Below are positions 45,500-55,422 of a stretch of 64,000 nucleotides of DNA, piece after piece. The stretch comes from Thermoflexus hugenholtzii (GTDB lineage: Bacteria > Chloroflexota > Anaerolineae > Thermoflexales > Thermoflexaceae), in assembly GCF_018771565.1 (NCBI RefSeq), contig NZ_CP076326.1, forward strand, positions 682,001 to 746,000, given 5' to 3'. The notes under the pieces are model-generated. The model searched no databases. It saw only the letters and a program-made list of their open reading frames with translations, and had not been told where the DNA came from. The stretch's first letter is position 1, and every line of letters begins with the position of its first letter. A program made the position numbers and the translations under genes.

Positions 45500-46144
45500 A
45501 TGCAGACCATGGTGGAGGCCCTGGTCCACCAGCTGGATCCTCTTCTGCGGCGCGCGCATGGCGTTCGGGAGTTCACCGATGACCCGCGGTGTCTGCTCCG
45601 GGTGGCCATCGGCGCATGTCCGCGTGACCTCGTGCTTTGCGATGGCACCCAGCTTCGCCGAGGAGAGCCTATCCTTGAGCTCCATCTGTGGAACGAGAGG
45701 ATCCCCCGCATGCCCCCGGAGGGTCCGGATCTGGCTTGGGGTCTGCAGTTCTACCGGCAGGCCATCGCTTCCCTCCGGCTGATCGCGCAGTGGATGGAGA
45801 GCCATCCGGAGGCCCGGAAGGCCCGGGCGCTCCGAGGGGAGACCTCGCTGATCGATCCCATGCGAGGGCTGATCCGCGACCTGGGCTTTGAGGTGTTTCG
45901 GGTGGAACGGGGGGCGAGCGGCTGGCGATGGCTCCGCTATCGGATGGATGATCTTTACGTGTGGATGCTGATGCAGGCTTACAACCCCGCCAGCCTGCGC
46001 GGCAAGCGCCTGCATCAGCTGGAGCGGGTGGAGTTCTGGATCTCCCGCGAGCGCTTCCTGGAGCGCTACGGGAACGCGCGTTCTTTGAGAGGAGAAGCCC
46101 GGATCTCTCCTCCTCCGCCTGAGGGGACGCAGGCTGCGTCCTGA
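45500..46144 (+). CDS. YkoP-like protein of unknown function
   Basis: A 214-residue protein with the segment LVLCDGTQLRRGEPILELHLWNERIP, which recalls the YkoP family, then a helical region and a conserved-looking LYVWMLMQAYNPASLRGKRL...REFWIS-type block. No signal peptide or membrane helix. It starts three bases after the membrane protein, so the two are probably co-transcribed and may act together in the envelope. Assignment is tentative. Confidence 0.7.
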   Translation: MQTMVEALVHQLDPLLRRAHGVREFTDDPRCLLRVAIGACPRDLVLCDGTQLRRGEPILELHLWNERIPRMPPEGPDLAWGLQFYRQAIASLRLIAQWMESHPEARKARALRGETSLIDPMRGLIRDLGFEVFRVERGASGWRWLRYRMDDLYVWMLMQAYNPASLRGKRLHQLERVEFWISRERFLERYGNARSLRGEARISPPPPEGTQAAS

Positions 46145-46179
46145 GCGTTGAGCCGGAAGCGGGGGCGGGGCCCTTGCCG

Positions 46180-48972
46180 CTATGGCACCGCAGACCCCTG
46201 GATGCGCACCGGCAGGAGGATGTGGTCGCTTCCGTCCTCCGCTCGCAGGCGCTGCATGGTCTCGGGGTCATACATCACGACGATGAGGCGGCCCTCCCCG
46301 CGCAGGGGCTCCCGGAAGGTCACCGGATGCGGATCCTCGATGAACTCCCCGAAGACCCATGAGGTAGTGGGGGAGCGTCCGTCCGCCGGCGGCCGGTCGT
46401 CCTGACCGATCAGGCGTCCCTCCGCGTTCAGGGCCTGCACCGAGACCACGTAGGGACGCTCGATGGGCGTTTCGTTCAGCGCCCGCCAGACCAGCTTCAC
46501 GTTGAGGCTTTCCCCCTCCCGCAAAGTGGTCCGATCCAGAGTGACCCCCACCAGCTCCGCGACGCCGGGGAACCGACGGCCCACCGGGATGTCGAAGGGC
46601 GGGGCCTCGAACCGACGCGGGCGCCCCGCGATCTCCACCGTTCCCAGCGAGAAGGAAGCCCCCTCTCCCCAGCGCAAGCGCACTTCGGCTTTCCCCGCCG
46701 TCGCCTCGGGGGGGACCCAGAGAGTCCGGCGGTCCAGCACAGGCAGGCCCGGGATCCACCGGGAGACCGGATAGCGGCCGTAGCCCGGATCTCCTTGCTG
46801 TCGCCCGAGGATCTCCTCTCCTCGCAGGAGCTCCAGGGTCAGCGGTCGATCCGGCAGGCCGGAGTGCGTGGCCCGGAGCAGAAGCGATGCATGGAGGGGC
46901 TCCCCCGGTGCCACGGTGGAGGTGGAAAGCTGGAAGCCCAGCAGCTCCAGGCCGTCCCCCAGGGGAACAGGGGCGGGGAGCTGAGGGATCCCCGACATGG
47001 TGCCGTAGGGGTCCACCTGCATCCGGGGCGGATCCACCCGGACGGCGCCCAGGGTAAGGCTCCGCCCTCCCGGATTGCGGGCCTCGTCCAGGATGTCCAG
47101 CCCTTTGAGATCCGGCTCTCGATAGAGGGTGACGGTGAGGGTGTAGGGCCCGGGCGGCGCGCCCAGCGGGATCGGGACCACGAAATACGTGGTGGTCTCC
47201 TCGCCGGGGGTCCAGCGCGCGGTGTAGCGGTGGAGGTCGTTCATCAGCATCCAGTCCATCCCGCTGATGCGCTGCCGGCCGGCGTCCAGGAGGCTGACCG
47301 CCGCCTTCAGGTTCTCGGAGATCGGAGCCGGCATGCGCCAGCGGAGGGCGACGGCGATCCCCTCGCCGGCATGTCCCTCTGTTTCGTAGAAGACGCCGGA
47401 CAGAAGCAAGCGATCCCCGAAGTTCACCGCCGCCGGCTGCAGCGGCGGCATCGCCACCGGGCGCTCCAGCTCATACACCCGGAGGGTGTATCCCGGGAAC
47501 TCCCGGTGATCGACCAGCCGTCCGGCGTGTTCCAGAAGGAAGGGGATGAAGCGCTTGTCGTCGGTCACCGAGCGGAACCAATGCAGGAGGAAGACACGCC
47601 GTTTGCCGGCGGTGATCGCCCGGAGCTCCGCCAGCCCCTCCGCCTCCCGCCCCCGCATCTTGATCCCCTGGATGGGGGAAGGCCCTGCGTAATATTGTTG
47701 CAGCGTGTATTCCTCCGAGTCCACCACGATGGCGTCGTCCGGGGTTGTCACCCCGGTGAGATAAGCGGCCACCCCCCGCACGTCCTCCCGGAAGAAGGCG
47801 GGGTCATAGTAGACGATCCACAGCCCCTGGAGGAAGGTGGCGCCGATGGCCACGGCGAGGGCCAGCGCGAGGAGACGAGCGGGCCCGCGTCGGAGGCCCT
47901 GCGCCCGCCAGAGATCCACCATCAGGAAGGCGTCGGTGAGCAGCAGCGCCGGCGTGAGCATCAGGATGTAGCGAGGGTGGACGATGGGCTTCCAGCGGGT
48001 GATGCCGAAGACCAGCAGGAGCGGCACCGCGAAGGCGGCCAGCCACAGCGCCGGGGCGGCGGGGACGCGGCGGAGGTCCCGTCGCCGGCTCCAGAGGGCC
48101 AGCGCCAGGGCTCCGGCGAAGGCGAGCCCATAAGCGGCGGAGGCCCCGACGAAGCCGGGGCGGGGGGGCGGCTCGCCGGTCTTCCCGAGCACCTCCCGGA
48201 TGCCGATGTTGAAGAAGTGCCAGGTGAGGGAGAGGAACTCGGGCAGCGTGGGGAACGTGGCCCGCTCATCGCTGTGCTGGCCGGTCTGGCGGTAGGCGGG
48301 CGGGAGCCATGGGGCGTAAGCCAGCACCACCAGCGCCTGGGTCAGCGCCCAGCGTCGGAAATTCCATCGACGATCTTCGATAGGTTGGCGCAGGAGCAGG
48401 AGAAGGGCGGTCAGGTTCAGGAAGGCCACCGCGACCACCGAGAAATAGTGGGTATACATCATGGCGGCCTCCGCCACCCCGATGGCGGCGAGGGTCGAAG
48501 CCGGCCAGCGCCGGGTTTTCATCAGGCGGGCCAGCAGGAGGAGGGCGATGAGATATTCCAGGGCGAAGAGGGTATACATCCGGGTTTCCTGGGAGTAATA
48601 CACATAAGCGGGGGCCAGGACGGCCAGGCCGGCGGCGAGCAACCCCACGGCGCGCCCGGCCCCCTCCCGGCCCGCCCGGTAAAGCAGGGGAAGGATCAGG
48701 ATGCCGAAGATCGTGGAAAGAAAGCGCGTGGTGAACTCGGTATAGCCCGTGAAGGATCCCCAGAGGGAGAGCAGAAGGTAATAAAGCGGGGGATGGATGT
48801 CCACCGCCGTCATGCGGATGGCGGTGAGGAAGCCGTGGCGGGCCAGATAGGTGCTATAGCCCTCGTCCCACCACCAGCTCTGGACGGCGATGCGGTGCAG
48901 CCGCAAGGCGAAGGCCATCCCGATCAGCCCCAGCAGAAGGATCCAGATCCATATCCGGCGGCTTAAGGACAT
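46180..48972 (-). CDS. GT39/ArnT-like membrane glycosyltransferase
   Basis: A 930-residue protein from an ATG at 48972 preceded by AGAGGAGCGTCGGG; an ATG at 49053 is the first possible start. The N-terminal part has about ten membrane helices and the GT-C acidic first loop (WWWDEGYSTYLARHG), then DIHPPLYYLLL and YSQETRMYTLFALE, typical of dolichyl-phosphate-mannose-type transferases. From about residue 420 it is mostly soluble, with repeated beta-sandwich-like segments (PLG..L.L.GF / TVAPGEPL / L.L...LK.VWRA). It would transfer a lipid-linked sugar on the outer membrane face. Confidence 0.9.
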   Translation of the reverse strand: MSLSRRIWIWILLLGLIGMAFALRLHRIAVQSWWWDEGYSTYLARHGFLTAIRMTAVDIHPPLYYLLLSLWGSFTGYTEFTTRFLSTIFGILILPLLYRAGREGAGRAVGLLAAGLAVLAPAYVYYSQETRMYTLFALEYLIALLLLARLMKTRRWPASTLAAIGVAEAAMMYTHYFSVVAVAFLNLTALLLLLRQPIEDRRWNFRRWALTQALVVLAYAPWLPPAYRQTGQHSDERATFPTLPEFLSLTWHFFNIGIREVLGKTGEPPPRPGFVGASAAYGLAFAGALALALWSRRRDLRRVPAAPALWLAAFAVPLLLVFGITRWKPIVHPRYILMLTPALLLTDAFLMVDLWRAQGLRRGPARLLALALAVAIGATFLQGLWIVYYDPAFFREDVRGVAAYLTGVTTPDDAIVVDSEEYTLQQYYAGPSPIQGIKMRGREAEGLAELRAITAGKRRVFLLHWFRSVTDDKRFIPFLLEHAGRLVDHREFPGYTLRVYELERPVAMPPLQPAAVNFGDRLLLSGVFYETEGHAGEGIAVALRWRMPAPISENLKAAVSLLDAGRQRISGMDWMLMNDLHRYTARWTPGEETTTYFVVPIPLGAPPGPYTLTVTLYREPDLKGLDILDEARNPGGRSLTLGAVRVDPPRMQVDPYGTMSGIPQLPAPVPLGDGLELLGFQLSTSTVAPGEPLHASLLLRATHSGLPDRPLTLELLRGEEILGRQQGDPGYGRYPVSRWIPGLPVLDRRTLWVPPEATAGKAEVRLRWGEGASFSLGTVEIAGRPRRFEAPPFDIPVGRRFPGVAELVGVTLDRTTLREGESLNVKLVWRALNETPIERPYVVSVQALNAEGRLIGQDDRPPADGRSPTTSWVFGEFIEDPHPVTFREPLRGEGRLIVVMYDPETMQRLRAEDGSDHILLPVRIQGSAVP

Positions 48973-49236
48973 CCCGACGCTCCTCTTAGGTCCCATCGGA
49001 GTCCGAAGCCCGAGCAGGTCCCTGCCGGCCCGGGCTCCGGCCAGGGATCCCATGGTAAGCGGGATCGCCCCCTCCGGCGAACCGACCAGGGGGGACGAAA
49101 GTCCTATATCCGGAGTGGCGATCCTCCTTTATACTCAACTCAAAATAATTGGCGTTCGGGGTGAGCCATGAAGGGATCCGGATGGCTCTTATCTTCAATG
49201 CCCGATATGCAGACCGCAAAGGGAGAGGATCGCCCG

Positions 49237-49926
49237 ATGTCTCCTACTTTGTTGGTGATCGATGACGATCGGGGATTCATCGATCTGCTCCGCAAGCGCC
49301 TGGAAGGGGCCGGATATCGGATTCTGGCGGCCCTGGATGGAGAGACAGGGCTGCGGATGCTGGAGTCGGAGCGACCGGATTTGGTGATCCTGGACATCAT
49401 GATGCCGGGGATGGACGGCTATGAGGTCTGCCGGCGGATCCGCCAGGTCTCCGAGGTCCCGATCCTCATGCTGACGGCCAAGGGGATGACCCCGGATGTG
49501 GTCCGGGGCCTGGAGGTGGGAGCGGACGATTATGTGACCAAGCCCTATGAGACGGATGTGCTGCTGGCCCGCATCCGGGCCCTCCTGAGAAGAGCCCAGC
49601 GCCAGCCGCCGCCGGAGCAGGGGGTTTACCGGTGCGGGGAGATCGTGCTGGACCTGGATCAACATACCGTGACGGTGGCCGGGCGCCCCGTATCGCTCAC
49701 CCCCCTGGAGTTCCGGTTGTTGAGCGTGATGATGCGCAACCCCGGGCGTCTGCTCCCCCACCGTTATCTCCTCACCCAGGTTTGGGGCCCTGAATACGCG
49801 GAGGATGTGGACAACCTCAAACTGTATATTCACTATCTCCGTCAGAAAATCGAGCCCGATCCTCGTCACCCTCGTTATATCCTCACAGAGTGGGGGATCG
49901 GTTACCGGTTTCAATGTGAAGGATGA
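49237..49926 (+). CDS. OmpR/PhoB-family response regulator (orphan)
   Basis: A 229-residue regulator. Receiver: D9-D10-D11, phospho-acceptor D53 (VILDIMMPGMDGY), TAK and TKPY switch residues. Winged-helix output domain ends LTEWGIGYRFQCEG. The ATG at 49237 follows GGGAGAGGATCGCCCG; upstream ATGs at 49168 and 49198 lack good sites. No histidine kinase is adjacent, so its partner is elsewhere. It lies between the GT39-like gene and the exopolysaccharide cluster. Confidence 0.93.
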   Translation: MSPTLLVIDDDRGFIDLLRKRLEGAGYRILAALDGETGLRMLESERPDLVILDIMMPGMDGYEVCRRIRQVSEVPILMLTAKGMTPDVVRGLEVGADDYVTKPYETDVLLARIRALLRRAQRQPPPEQGVYRCGEIVLDLDQHTVTVAGRPVSLTPLEFRLLSVMMRNPGRLLPHRYLLTQVWGPEYAEDVDNLKLYIHYLRQKIEPDPRHPRYILTEWGIGYRFQCEG

Positions 49927-50213
49927 GCGCTTCATGATCTAAAATCCCGCTCCTCCCTTGAGAGCCGGGGAGAGACCTCCGGCGGCCTCCCGGGTCTTCT
50001 ATTCCTCTCCAAAGTTCGGCAGCATATCCCGCAGCGTCGATCCGTCCGGCTTACCCCCTCGCCGATGCCGCCTTCCAAATGAATTCAAACGAAAATCTTC
50101 ACCTTTTCCAACTTCTGTTGGGTAAAGTGTAAGAGGAAGAGACGGGGCGGTCCTGGGGGTGGGACACGGTCCGGTTCTCCCTGGGTCCCCAAGATAGAAG
50201 GGAGGGATATGCG

Positions 50214-50999
50214 ATGGTGAATGGGACGCGAAAGGAGCCGGCGAGAGGGGGTTTCAACGGCGATGCGGCGCTGCGGGTTCTGGTGGTGGACCCCAGTCCG
50301 GAGATGCGGCAGCTGCTTCAGCAGGCGTTGAGCGCGGAACCGATGCGGGTGTATGTGGCTTCCGGGCCCACGGAGGCCCTGGCCATGCTCCCGGTGGTGA
50401 CCCCCCATCTCATCCTCACCGAGCTCGTCTTTCCGGATCATGACGGCTTCCGTTTCTGTCAGCAGCTGCGGGCGGCCACCTCCAGCCCTATCCTCGTGAT
50501 CTCCGCAGTCCGCTCGAATCAGGACGTTGTGCGGGCCTTCGATATGGGGGCGGACGATTTCATCCCCAAGCCCTTCGCCCTGATCGAGTTGCAGGCGCGC
50601 ATGCAGGCCCATCTGCGCCGGCAGGCCTGGCAGGGGCATCAGCGGGCGCTGACCTACTATGCGGACGATCACCTGGTCATCGATCTCAACCTGCAGGAGG
50701 TGCGGGTTCAGGGACAACGGGTTCGCCTCTCCCGGATCGAATACCGGCTGCTGGCTTGTCTGCTCCAGCACGCCGGCCGCGTCGTTCGTCATGAGACCTT
50801 GCTGCAGGCGGGTTGGGCGGATCAGGGCTGGGATCCTCATTACCTCAAGCTTTACATCCGACATCTGCGGAACAAGATCGAACCGGACCCCTCCCGCCCC
50901 CGATACATTGTGACGGTGTGGGGCGTGGGCTACCGCTTCTGCCCGCATCCCTCAAAGGCTTCCTCACAACCCCAGGACTTCCAGGAGGTTGAGCCATGA
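50214..50999 (+). CDS. Atypical response regulator with Glu at the phospho-acceptor site
   Basis: A 261-residue OmpR-type protein. An N-terminal extension of about 18 residues precedes the receiver. The acidic pocket is reduced (VVDPSPE) and the phospho-acceptor position is Glu70 (LTELVFPDHDG), aligned by the conserved Pro four residues later; the KPF lysine remains. The winged-helix domain ends VTVWGVGYRFCP. A Glu can mimic a phosphorylated Asp, so the protein may be permanently active or answer to other signals. Its stop overlaps the epimerase start (ATGA), tying it to the exopolysaccharide cluster as a likely local regulator. Confidence 0.93.
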   Translation: MVNGTRKEPARGGFNGDAALRVLVVDPSPEMRQLLQQALSAEPMRVYVASGPTEALAMLPVVTPHLILTELVFPDHDGFRFCQQLRAATSSPILVISAVRSNQDVVRAFDMGADDFIPKPFALIELQARMQAHLRRQAWQGHQRALTYYADDHLVIDLNLQEVRVQGQRVRLSRIEYRLLACLLQHAGRVVRHETLLQAGWADQGWDPHYLKLYIRHLRNKIEPDPSRPRYIVTVWGVGYRFCPHPSKASSQPQDFQEVEP

Positions 51000-51916
51000 A
51001 ATGTCTGGTCACGGGCGGGGCGGGCTTCATCGGCTCCCATGTGGTGGACGCGCTGATCGCCGATGGGCATGAAGTCGTGGTGGTGGACAACCTGAGCACG
51101 GGCCGACGGGAGAACCTGAACCCGCGGGCGCGCTTCTACGAAGTCGACATCCGCAGCCCCGCTCTCGCTGAGGTGTTCGAGCGGGAGCGCCCCGAGGTGG
51201 TCAACCACCATGCGGCCCAGATGAGCGTGCGGATCTCCATGGCGGATCCCATGTATGACGCGGACGTGAACGTGCTGGGCTCGCTCAACCTGATCCGCCT
51301 CTCCCTGCAGTATGGGGTGAAGAAGTTCATCTACATCTCCAGCGGGGGCGCGGTCTACGGGGAGCCGGTTTACCTGCCGTGCGATGAGGCTCACCCCATC
51401 CGCCCGCTCTGCCCGTATGGGGTCACCAAATTCATCGTGGAGCAATACCTGGCGCTGTTCCATCACCATTATGGGCTGCGCTATACCGTCCTGCGCTACC
51501 CGAACGTGTATGGCCCCCGACAGGATCCGGAGGGGGAGGCCGGGGTGGTGGCCATCTTCATCGGGAGGATGTTGCGGGACGAGCCGGTGGTGATCAACGG
51601 CACGGGCGAGCAGATGCGGGATTTCGTGTATGTGGAGGACGTGGTGGAGGCGAACCGGATGGCCCTGGAGAACGGGGATGCGGAGGTTTTCAACCTGGGG
51701 AGCGGGCGGGGAACCACGGTGAACGAGATCTTCCAGATGCTGGCGGCCATCACCGGCTACCGTCGGGAGCCGATCTATGGCCCGCCGAAACCCGGGGAGA
51801 CCTTCCGTATCTATCTGAGCGCCAAGCGGGCGGAACAGGCCTGGGGCTGGCGGCCGCGGGTGGACCTGGAGGAGGGACTGGAGCGGACCGTGGCCTTCTT
51901 CCGGGCTCGGCGGTGA
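50996..51916 (+). CDS. NAD-dependent sugar-nucleotide epimerase (GalE-like)
   Basis: A 306-residue extended SDR enzyme: GGAGFIGSHV NAD-binding motif, VVVVDNLSTG, the SSGG-x-YG segment, and the catalytic Y-x3-K as PYGVTKF. UDP-glucose or UDP-glucuronate 4-epimerases are the closest types. It would supply a sugar nucleotide for the polysaccharide made by the downstream genes. Translationally coupled to the preceding regulator. Confidence 0.92.
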   Translation: MKCLVTGGAGFIGSHVVDALIADGHEVVVVDNLSTGRRENLNPRARFYEVDIRSPALAEVFERERPEVVNHHAAQMSVRISMADPMYDADVNVLGSLNLIRLSLQYGVKKFIYISSGGAVYGEPVYLPCDEAHPIRPLCPYGVTKFIVEQYLALFHHHYGLRYTVLRYPNVYGPRQDPEGEAGVVAIFIGRMLRDEPVVINGTGEQMRDFVYVEDVVEANRMALENGDAEVFNLGSGRGTTVNEIFQMLAAITGYRREPIYGPPKPGETFRIYLSAKRAEQAWGWRPRVDLEEGLERTVAFFRARR

Positions 51917-51928
51917 GGGGAGCCTCCC

Positions 51929-53977
51929 ATGGAGCGTTTGCAACCCTATCTGGATGCCCTCCGCCGCTGGTGGTGGTTCCCGGTGCTGTGCGCCCTCCTG
52001 GCCGGGCTGGGCGGTTACGTCTACACCCGGCAGCAACGACCGGTCTACGCCGCGCGGGTCACCCTGATGGTGGGCTCCAGCCTGATGAACCCCAGTCCGG
52101 ACCCCCAGGAGATCGGCCTCAGCCGGACCCTGGCCCAGATCTACGGGGAGATGGCCCGGCGCCGGCCGGTTCTGGAGCAGACCATCCGGCGGCTCAACCT
52201 GACCCTCTCGCCGGATGCCCTGGCCCGGGCGGTGGAGACCCGTGTGGTGTTCAACGCCTCGCTCCTGGAGATCTACGTCTACGACTTCGACCCCGAACGG
52301 GCGGCAGCGCTGGCCAACGCCCTGGCGCAAACCTTGATGGAGCAGGCGCCGGGGGCGCGGACGGCGGCGGATGAGCAGTTCCTGCAGGCGCAGCTGAACG
52401 ACATTCAGAAGAAGATCGAAGACACCGATCGGAAGATCCAGGAGCTGCGCCAGCAGATGGCCCGGATGACTTCGGCGGCGGAGCTCCGGGAGGCCCAGGA
52501 TCAGCTCCAGGCCCTGGAGCAGCTGAAACGGGACTATCAGCAGACCTACGCCCAGCTGATCGGGGTGATGAACCAGGGACGGGTGAACACGCTCCGGGTG
52601 CTGGAGCCCGCGCTCCCGCCCTCCCGACCGGTCTCCCCCAGCCTGCTGCGGAACCTGGCGCTTTCCGGTGGGGTGGGGTTGATCCTCAGCCTCAGCGTGC
52701 TGATGGCCCTGGAGCTGTTTATGGGCCGGGCGGTGCAATGGGATGGGGGGCTGACGATGTTCAACCTCCCCATCCTGGGCGCTATCCCCCACTGGCGGAA
52801 CCGGAGGGACCCCCTCATCGTCCGCAGCGCCCCGGATTCCCCGGACGCTGAGAGCATCCGCTCCCTGCGCCTCCGGGTCCTCCAGCTCCTGGGGCGGGAG
52901 GGGCCCCGGACGGTGCTGGTCACCAGCCCGACGCCGGAGGACGGCAAGTCCTTCGTGGCCAGCAACCTGGCGGCGGCCCTGGCCGAGGCCGGTGTGCGCA
53001 CAGTCCTGGTGGAGGCCGATCTCCGCGGGGGAACGGTGGCTCATCTCTCCCCTCAGGAGATCTCCCACGGGCTGGTGGATTATCTGGAGGCCGAAGGGGG
53101 GGAGCTTCGCCTGGAGGATCTCCTGATCCCCATCGATGGCGGCCTCACGATCCTCCCGATGGGACGGATCCCGCGGGACCCCGGGTGGTTGCTGAGCTCG
53201 CCCCGCTGGCAGGCGATGCTGAGGCAACTGCAAGAACGTTATGAGATGGTGGTCCTGGATGGGCCGCCGACGCTGTTCACAGCCGAGCTGGAGCTCCTGG
53301 CCCAGGCGGCGGATGGAACCCTCTTGGTGGTTCGGGATGGGGAAACCCCGCGCCGGATGGTTGGGCAGGCCCGTTACGTCCTCCGGGGCCAGCGGATCCT
53401 GGGTCTGGTCGTCAACGATGTCCCCCGGCGGAAGCTCGGCCAGCGGTATGGTTACGCATATGGTTACGGGTATGGCTATGGCCGCTATCGGGAGCGCGCA
53501 GAAGCCCGAGGGCTCGCCCATGGGATCCGGGGCTGGTGGGCGCGGCGGCGGGCTCGCCCGGCCAAGACGGCAGCCTGGGAGAAGCCAGCCCCATCGCCGG
53601 CATCTCCCGAGCCGCCGGCCGCTTCTCTCGAGACGCCTTCCAGGCCGCTCTTTCCGCCTCCTGTCTCGATGCCCGGCCCGGCCTCGGAACCGCCGGCTCC
53701 ATCTGCTGCGGAGGAGGTCCCCCCGATGGAACGCGAGGAAGCGCGCGGGCCCTTCCTGGGCCTCCAGCCGGAGGAGCTGGAAGGAGTTTTCCTGGAGGAG
53801 ACCGCCCCGGCAGCGGAGGTAGAGCCCGCGAAGGCAAAGGCCGCCGCCATGCCTTTCGTCGATGTGGATCCGGAGCTGTTGCAGGAGCTCCTCGACGGAC
53901 CGGCGGAGGAAACATCCGTGGCGCTTGCGACGTCGCAGGAGCCGGAAGAGGAGGGAAAAGAGGGTGAGGCCGGATGA
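51929..53977 (+). CDS. Wzz-type co-polymerase fused to a bacterial tyrosine kinase
   Basis: A 682-residue BY-kinase. A Wzz domain with N-terminal helix (about 18-35), coiled-coil periplasmic part (about 150-210) and second helix (about 240-260) precedes a cytoplasmic kinase: modified P-loop SPTPEDGKS near residue 335, Walker A' VLVEADLR and Walker B VVLDGPP. A tyrosine cluster (RYGYAYGYGYGYGRY, about residues 505-520) is the expected autophosphorylation site. The last 150 residues form an unusual Pro-rich then acidic tail. It controls chain length and assembly of the exopolysaccharide. Confidence 0.93.
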   Translation: MERLQPYLDALRRWWWFPVLCALLAGLGGYVYTRQQRPVYAARVTLMVGSSLMNPSPDPQEIGLSRTLAQIYGEMARRRPVLEQTIRRLNLTLSPDALARAVETRVVFNASLLEIYVYDFDPERAAALANALAQTLMEQAPGARTAADEQFLQAQLNDIQKKIEDTDRKIQELRQQMARMTSAAELREAQDQLQALEQLKRDYQQTYAQLIGVMNQGRVNTLRVLEPALPPSRPVSPSLLRNLALSGGVGLILSLSVLMALELFMGRAVQWDGGLTMFNLPILGAIPHWRNRRDPLIVRSAPDSPDAESIRSLRLRVLQLLGREGPRTVLVTSPTPEDGKSFVASNLAAALAEAGVRTVLVEADLRGGTVAHLSPQEISHGLVDYLEAEGGELRLEDLLIPIDGGLTILPMGRIPRDPGWLLSSPRWQAMLRQLQERYEMVVLDGPPTLFTAELELLAQAADGTLLVVRDGETPRRMVGQARYVLRGQRILGLVVNDVPRRKLGQRYGYAYGYGYGYGRYRERAEARGLAHGIRGWWARRRARPAKTAAWEKPAPSPASPEPPAASLETPSRPLFPPPVSMPGPASEPPAPSAAEEVPPMEREEARGPFLGLQPEELEGVFLEETAPAAEVEPAKAKAAAMPFVDVDPELLQELLDGPAEETSVALATSQEPEEEGKEGEAG

Positions 53978-55419
53978 CCGGGATGGCACGGGTGGTGCTC
54001 CGCAACACGCTGTTCTCTCTGCTCGGGCGCCTGACGGTGAAGGCCCTCGCCTTCGCCTTCTCGGTGTGGGTAGTGCGGCGCCTGGGGCAGGAGGCTTTCG
54101 GTCAATATGCCACGGCCCTGGCTTATGTGACAGCCTTCGCGGTCTTCTCCGATTGGGGGCTGGCCCCTTATCTGGTGCGGGAGATCGCCCGGGATCGAGG
54201 CCGCGGGGGGGTGCTGGTGGGGAACGCGGTGGCCCTCCGCTTCCTGCTCTCCATCGGGACCATCGGGTTGATCCTGGGTGTGGCCCGCTGGAACGGGCAG
54301 CCTCCGGTGTTGCTCGGGGGGATCGCCCTCGCCGCCCTCTCGCTGGTGCTGTATGCCTTCCAGGGGCCTCTGGAGGCGGCGCTGCAGGGGATCCGCCGGC
54401 TGGATATCGTCTCGGCTGCGGGGGTGTTGCAGCAGCTGATCTTCGTTGGGCTGGGGACGCTGGCTTTGTGGAAGGGATGGGGGTTTTACGCCCTGATCGG
54501 GGCCTCCCTGATCGGGACCACAGGAGCGCTGTTGCTCTCTTTGGGAATGAGCCGTTCCCTGGGCCTTCTCGCCCTGGAGCGTCCGGAGTGGCGATTGTGG
54601 CCCGCTCTGTTGCGGGCGGGGTTGCCTTTCGGCCTCATCGGCCTGGCGGTCAATCTCTCTTACAAAGTGGACACGATCCTGCTCAGCCTGTGGTGGCCGG
54701 CGGGGGTGGTCGGCTGGTATAACGCGGCGTATAACCTGATCTTCTCCATCGCCATCCTCTCCAACGCGGCGAACCTGGCCCTCTATCCCTCCATGGCCGC
54801 TCTTCGGGATCCTGAGGCCCTGGCCGCGGTGGTCCGACGTTCCCTGGGTTACCTGTGGATGATCTCCATCCCCTTCGCAGTAGGGGGATGGGTGCTGGGG
54901 GATCGGCTGATCCCGGGTCTCTACGGGCCCTCTTTTGTCCCCTCGGTCCCAGCCTTCCGCGTTCTGATCGGCGTCGTTCCCCTGATGTTCCTTTCGGAGT
55001 ATCTGGGCTACGTGATCCTGGTGCGGGATCGGGAGTGGATGGTGGCTCGCTCCCTGATCGTAAGCACGTCTTTTAACATCCTGACGAACTTCCTGCTCAT
55101 CCCGCGCTACGGGTTGATGGCCGCCGCGTGGGTCACGTTGCTCACGGAGGCCCTCCTGGTGGGCCAGTATGGATTCCTCCTCCGGCTGTGGCGAGGGGTG
55201 ATGGCGGATTGGAGGCTCTTTGTCAAGCCGGCCCTGGCCGCGGCGGGGATGGGCCTGGCCCTGGAGATCGCACGGGGGCTCCCCCTGGGGGCGATGCTGC
55301 CCCTCGGCGCTTTGGTGTATGGCCTAGCCCTGTGGGCCCTGGGCGCCCTCGGCCCTGCGGAATGGCATCTGCTGCGTCAGATAGTCCATCGAACTCCTGT
55401 GGCCGGCGAGGTGGGGTAA
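53974..55419 (+). CDS. Polysaccharide flippase (Wzx-like)
   Basis: A 481-residue polytopic protein with about 12-14 helices, beginning VVLRNTLFSLLGRLTVKALAFAFSVWVVRRLG, the usual RfbX/Wzx start. It overlaps the kinase gene by ATGA. It would flip lipid-linked repeat units to the outside for polymerisation by the O-antigen ligase-like gene at 58940. Confidence 0.92.
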   Translation: MTGMARVVLRNTLFSLLGRLTVKALAFAFSVWVVRRLGQEAFGQYATALAYVTAFAVFSDWGLAPYLVREIARDRGRGGVLVGNAVALRFLLSIGTIGLILGVARWNGQPPVLLGGIALAALSLVLYAFQGPLEAALQGIRRLDIVSAAGVLQQLIFVGLGTLALWKGWGFYALIGASLIGTTGALLLSLGMSRSLGLLALERPEWRLWPALLRAGLPFGLIGLAVNLSYKVDTILLSLWWPAGVVGWYNAAYNLIFSIAILSNAANLALYPSMAALRDPEALAAVVRRSLGYLWMISIPFAVGGWVLGDRLIPGLYGPSFVPSVPAFRVLIGVVPLMFLSEYLGYVILVRDREWMVARSLIVSTSFNILTNFLLIPRYGLMAAAWVTLLTEALLVGQYGFLLRLWRGVMADWRLFVKPALAAAGMGLALEIARGLPLGAMLPLGALVYGLALWALGALGPAEWHLLRQIVHRTPVAGEVG

Positions 55420-55422
55420 GCC

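Noticed and set aside
49927-50213. Possible structured leader or ncRNA before the Glu-type regulator
   Set aside because: A short inverted repeat (CCAAC-TTCT-GTTGG, 50108-50121) and a weak TTCACC/TAAAGT pair are present, but nothing matches a known riboswitch or ncRNA.
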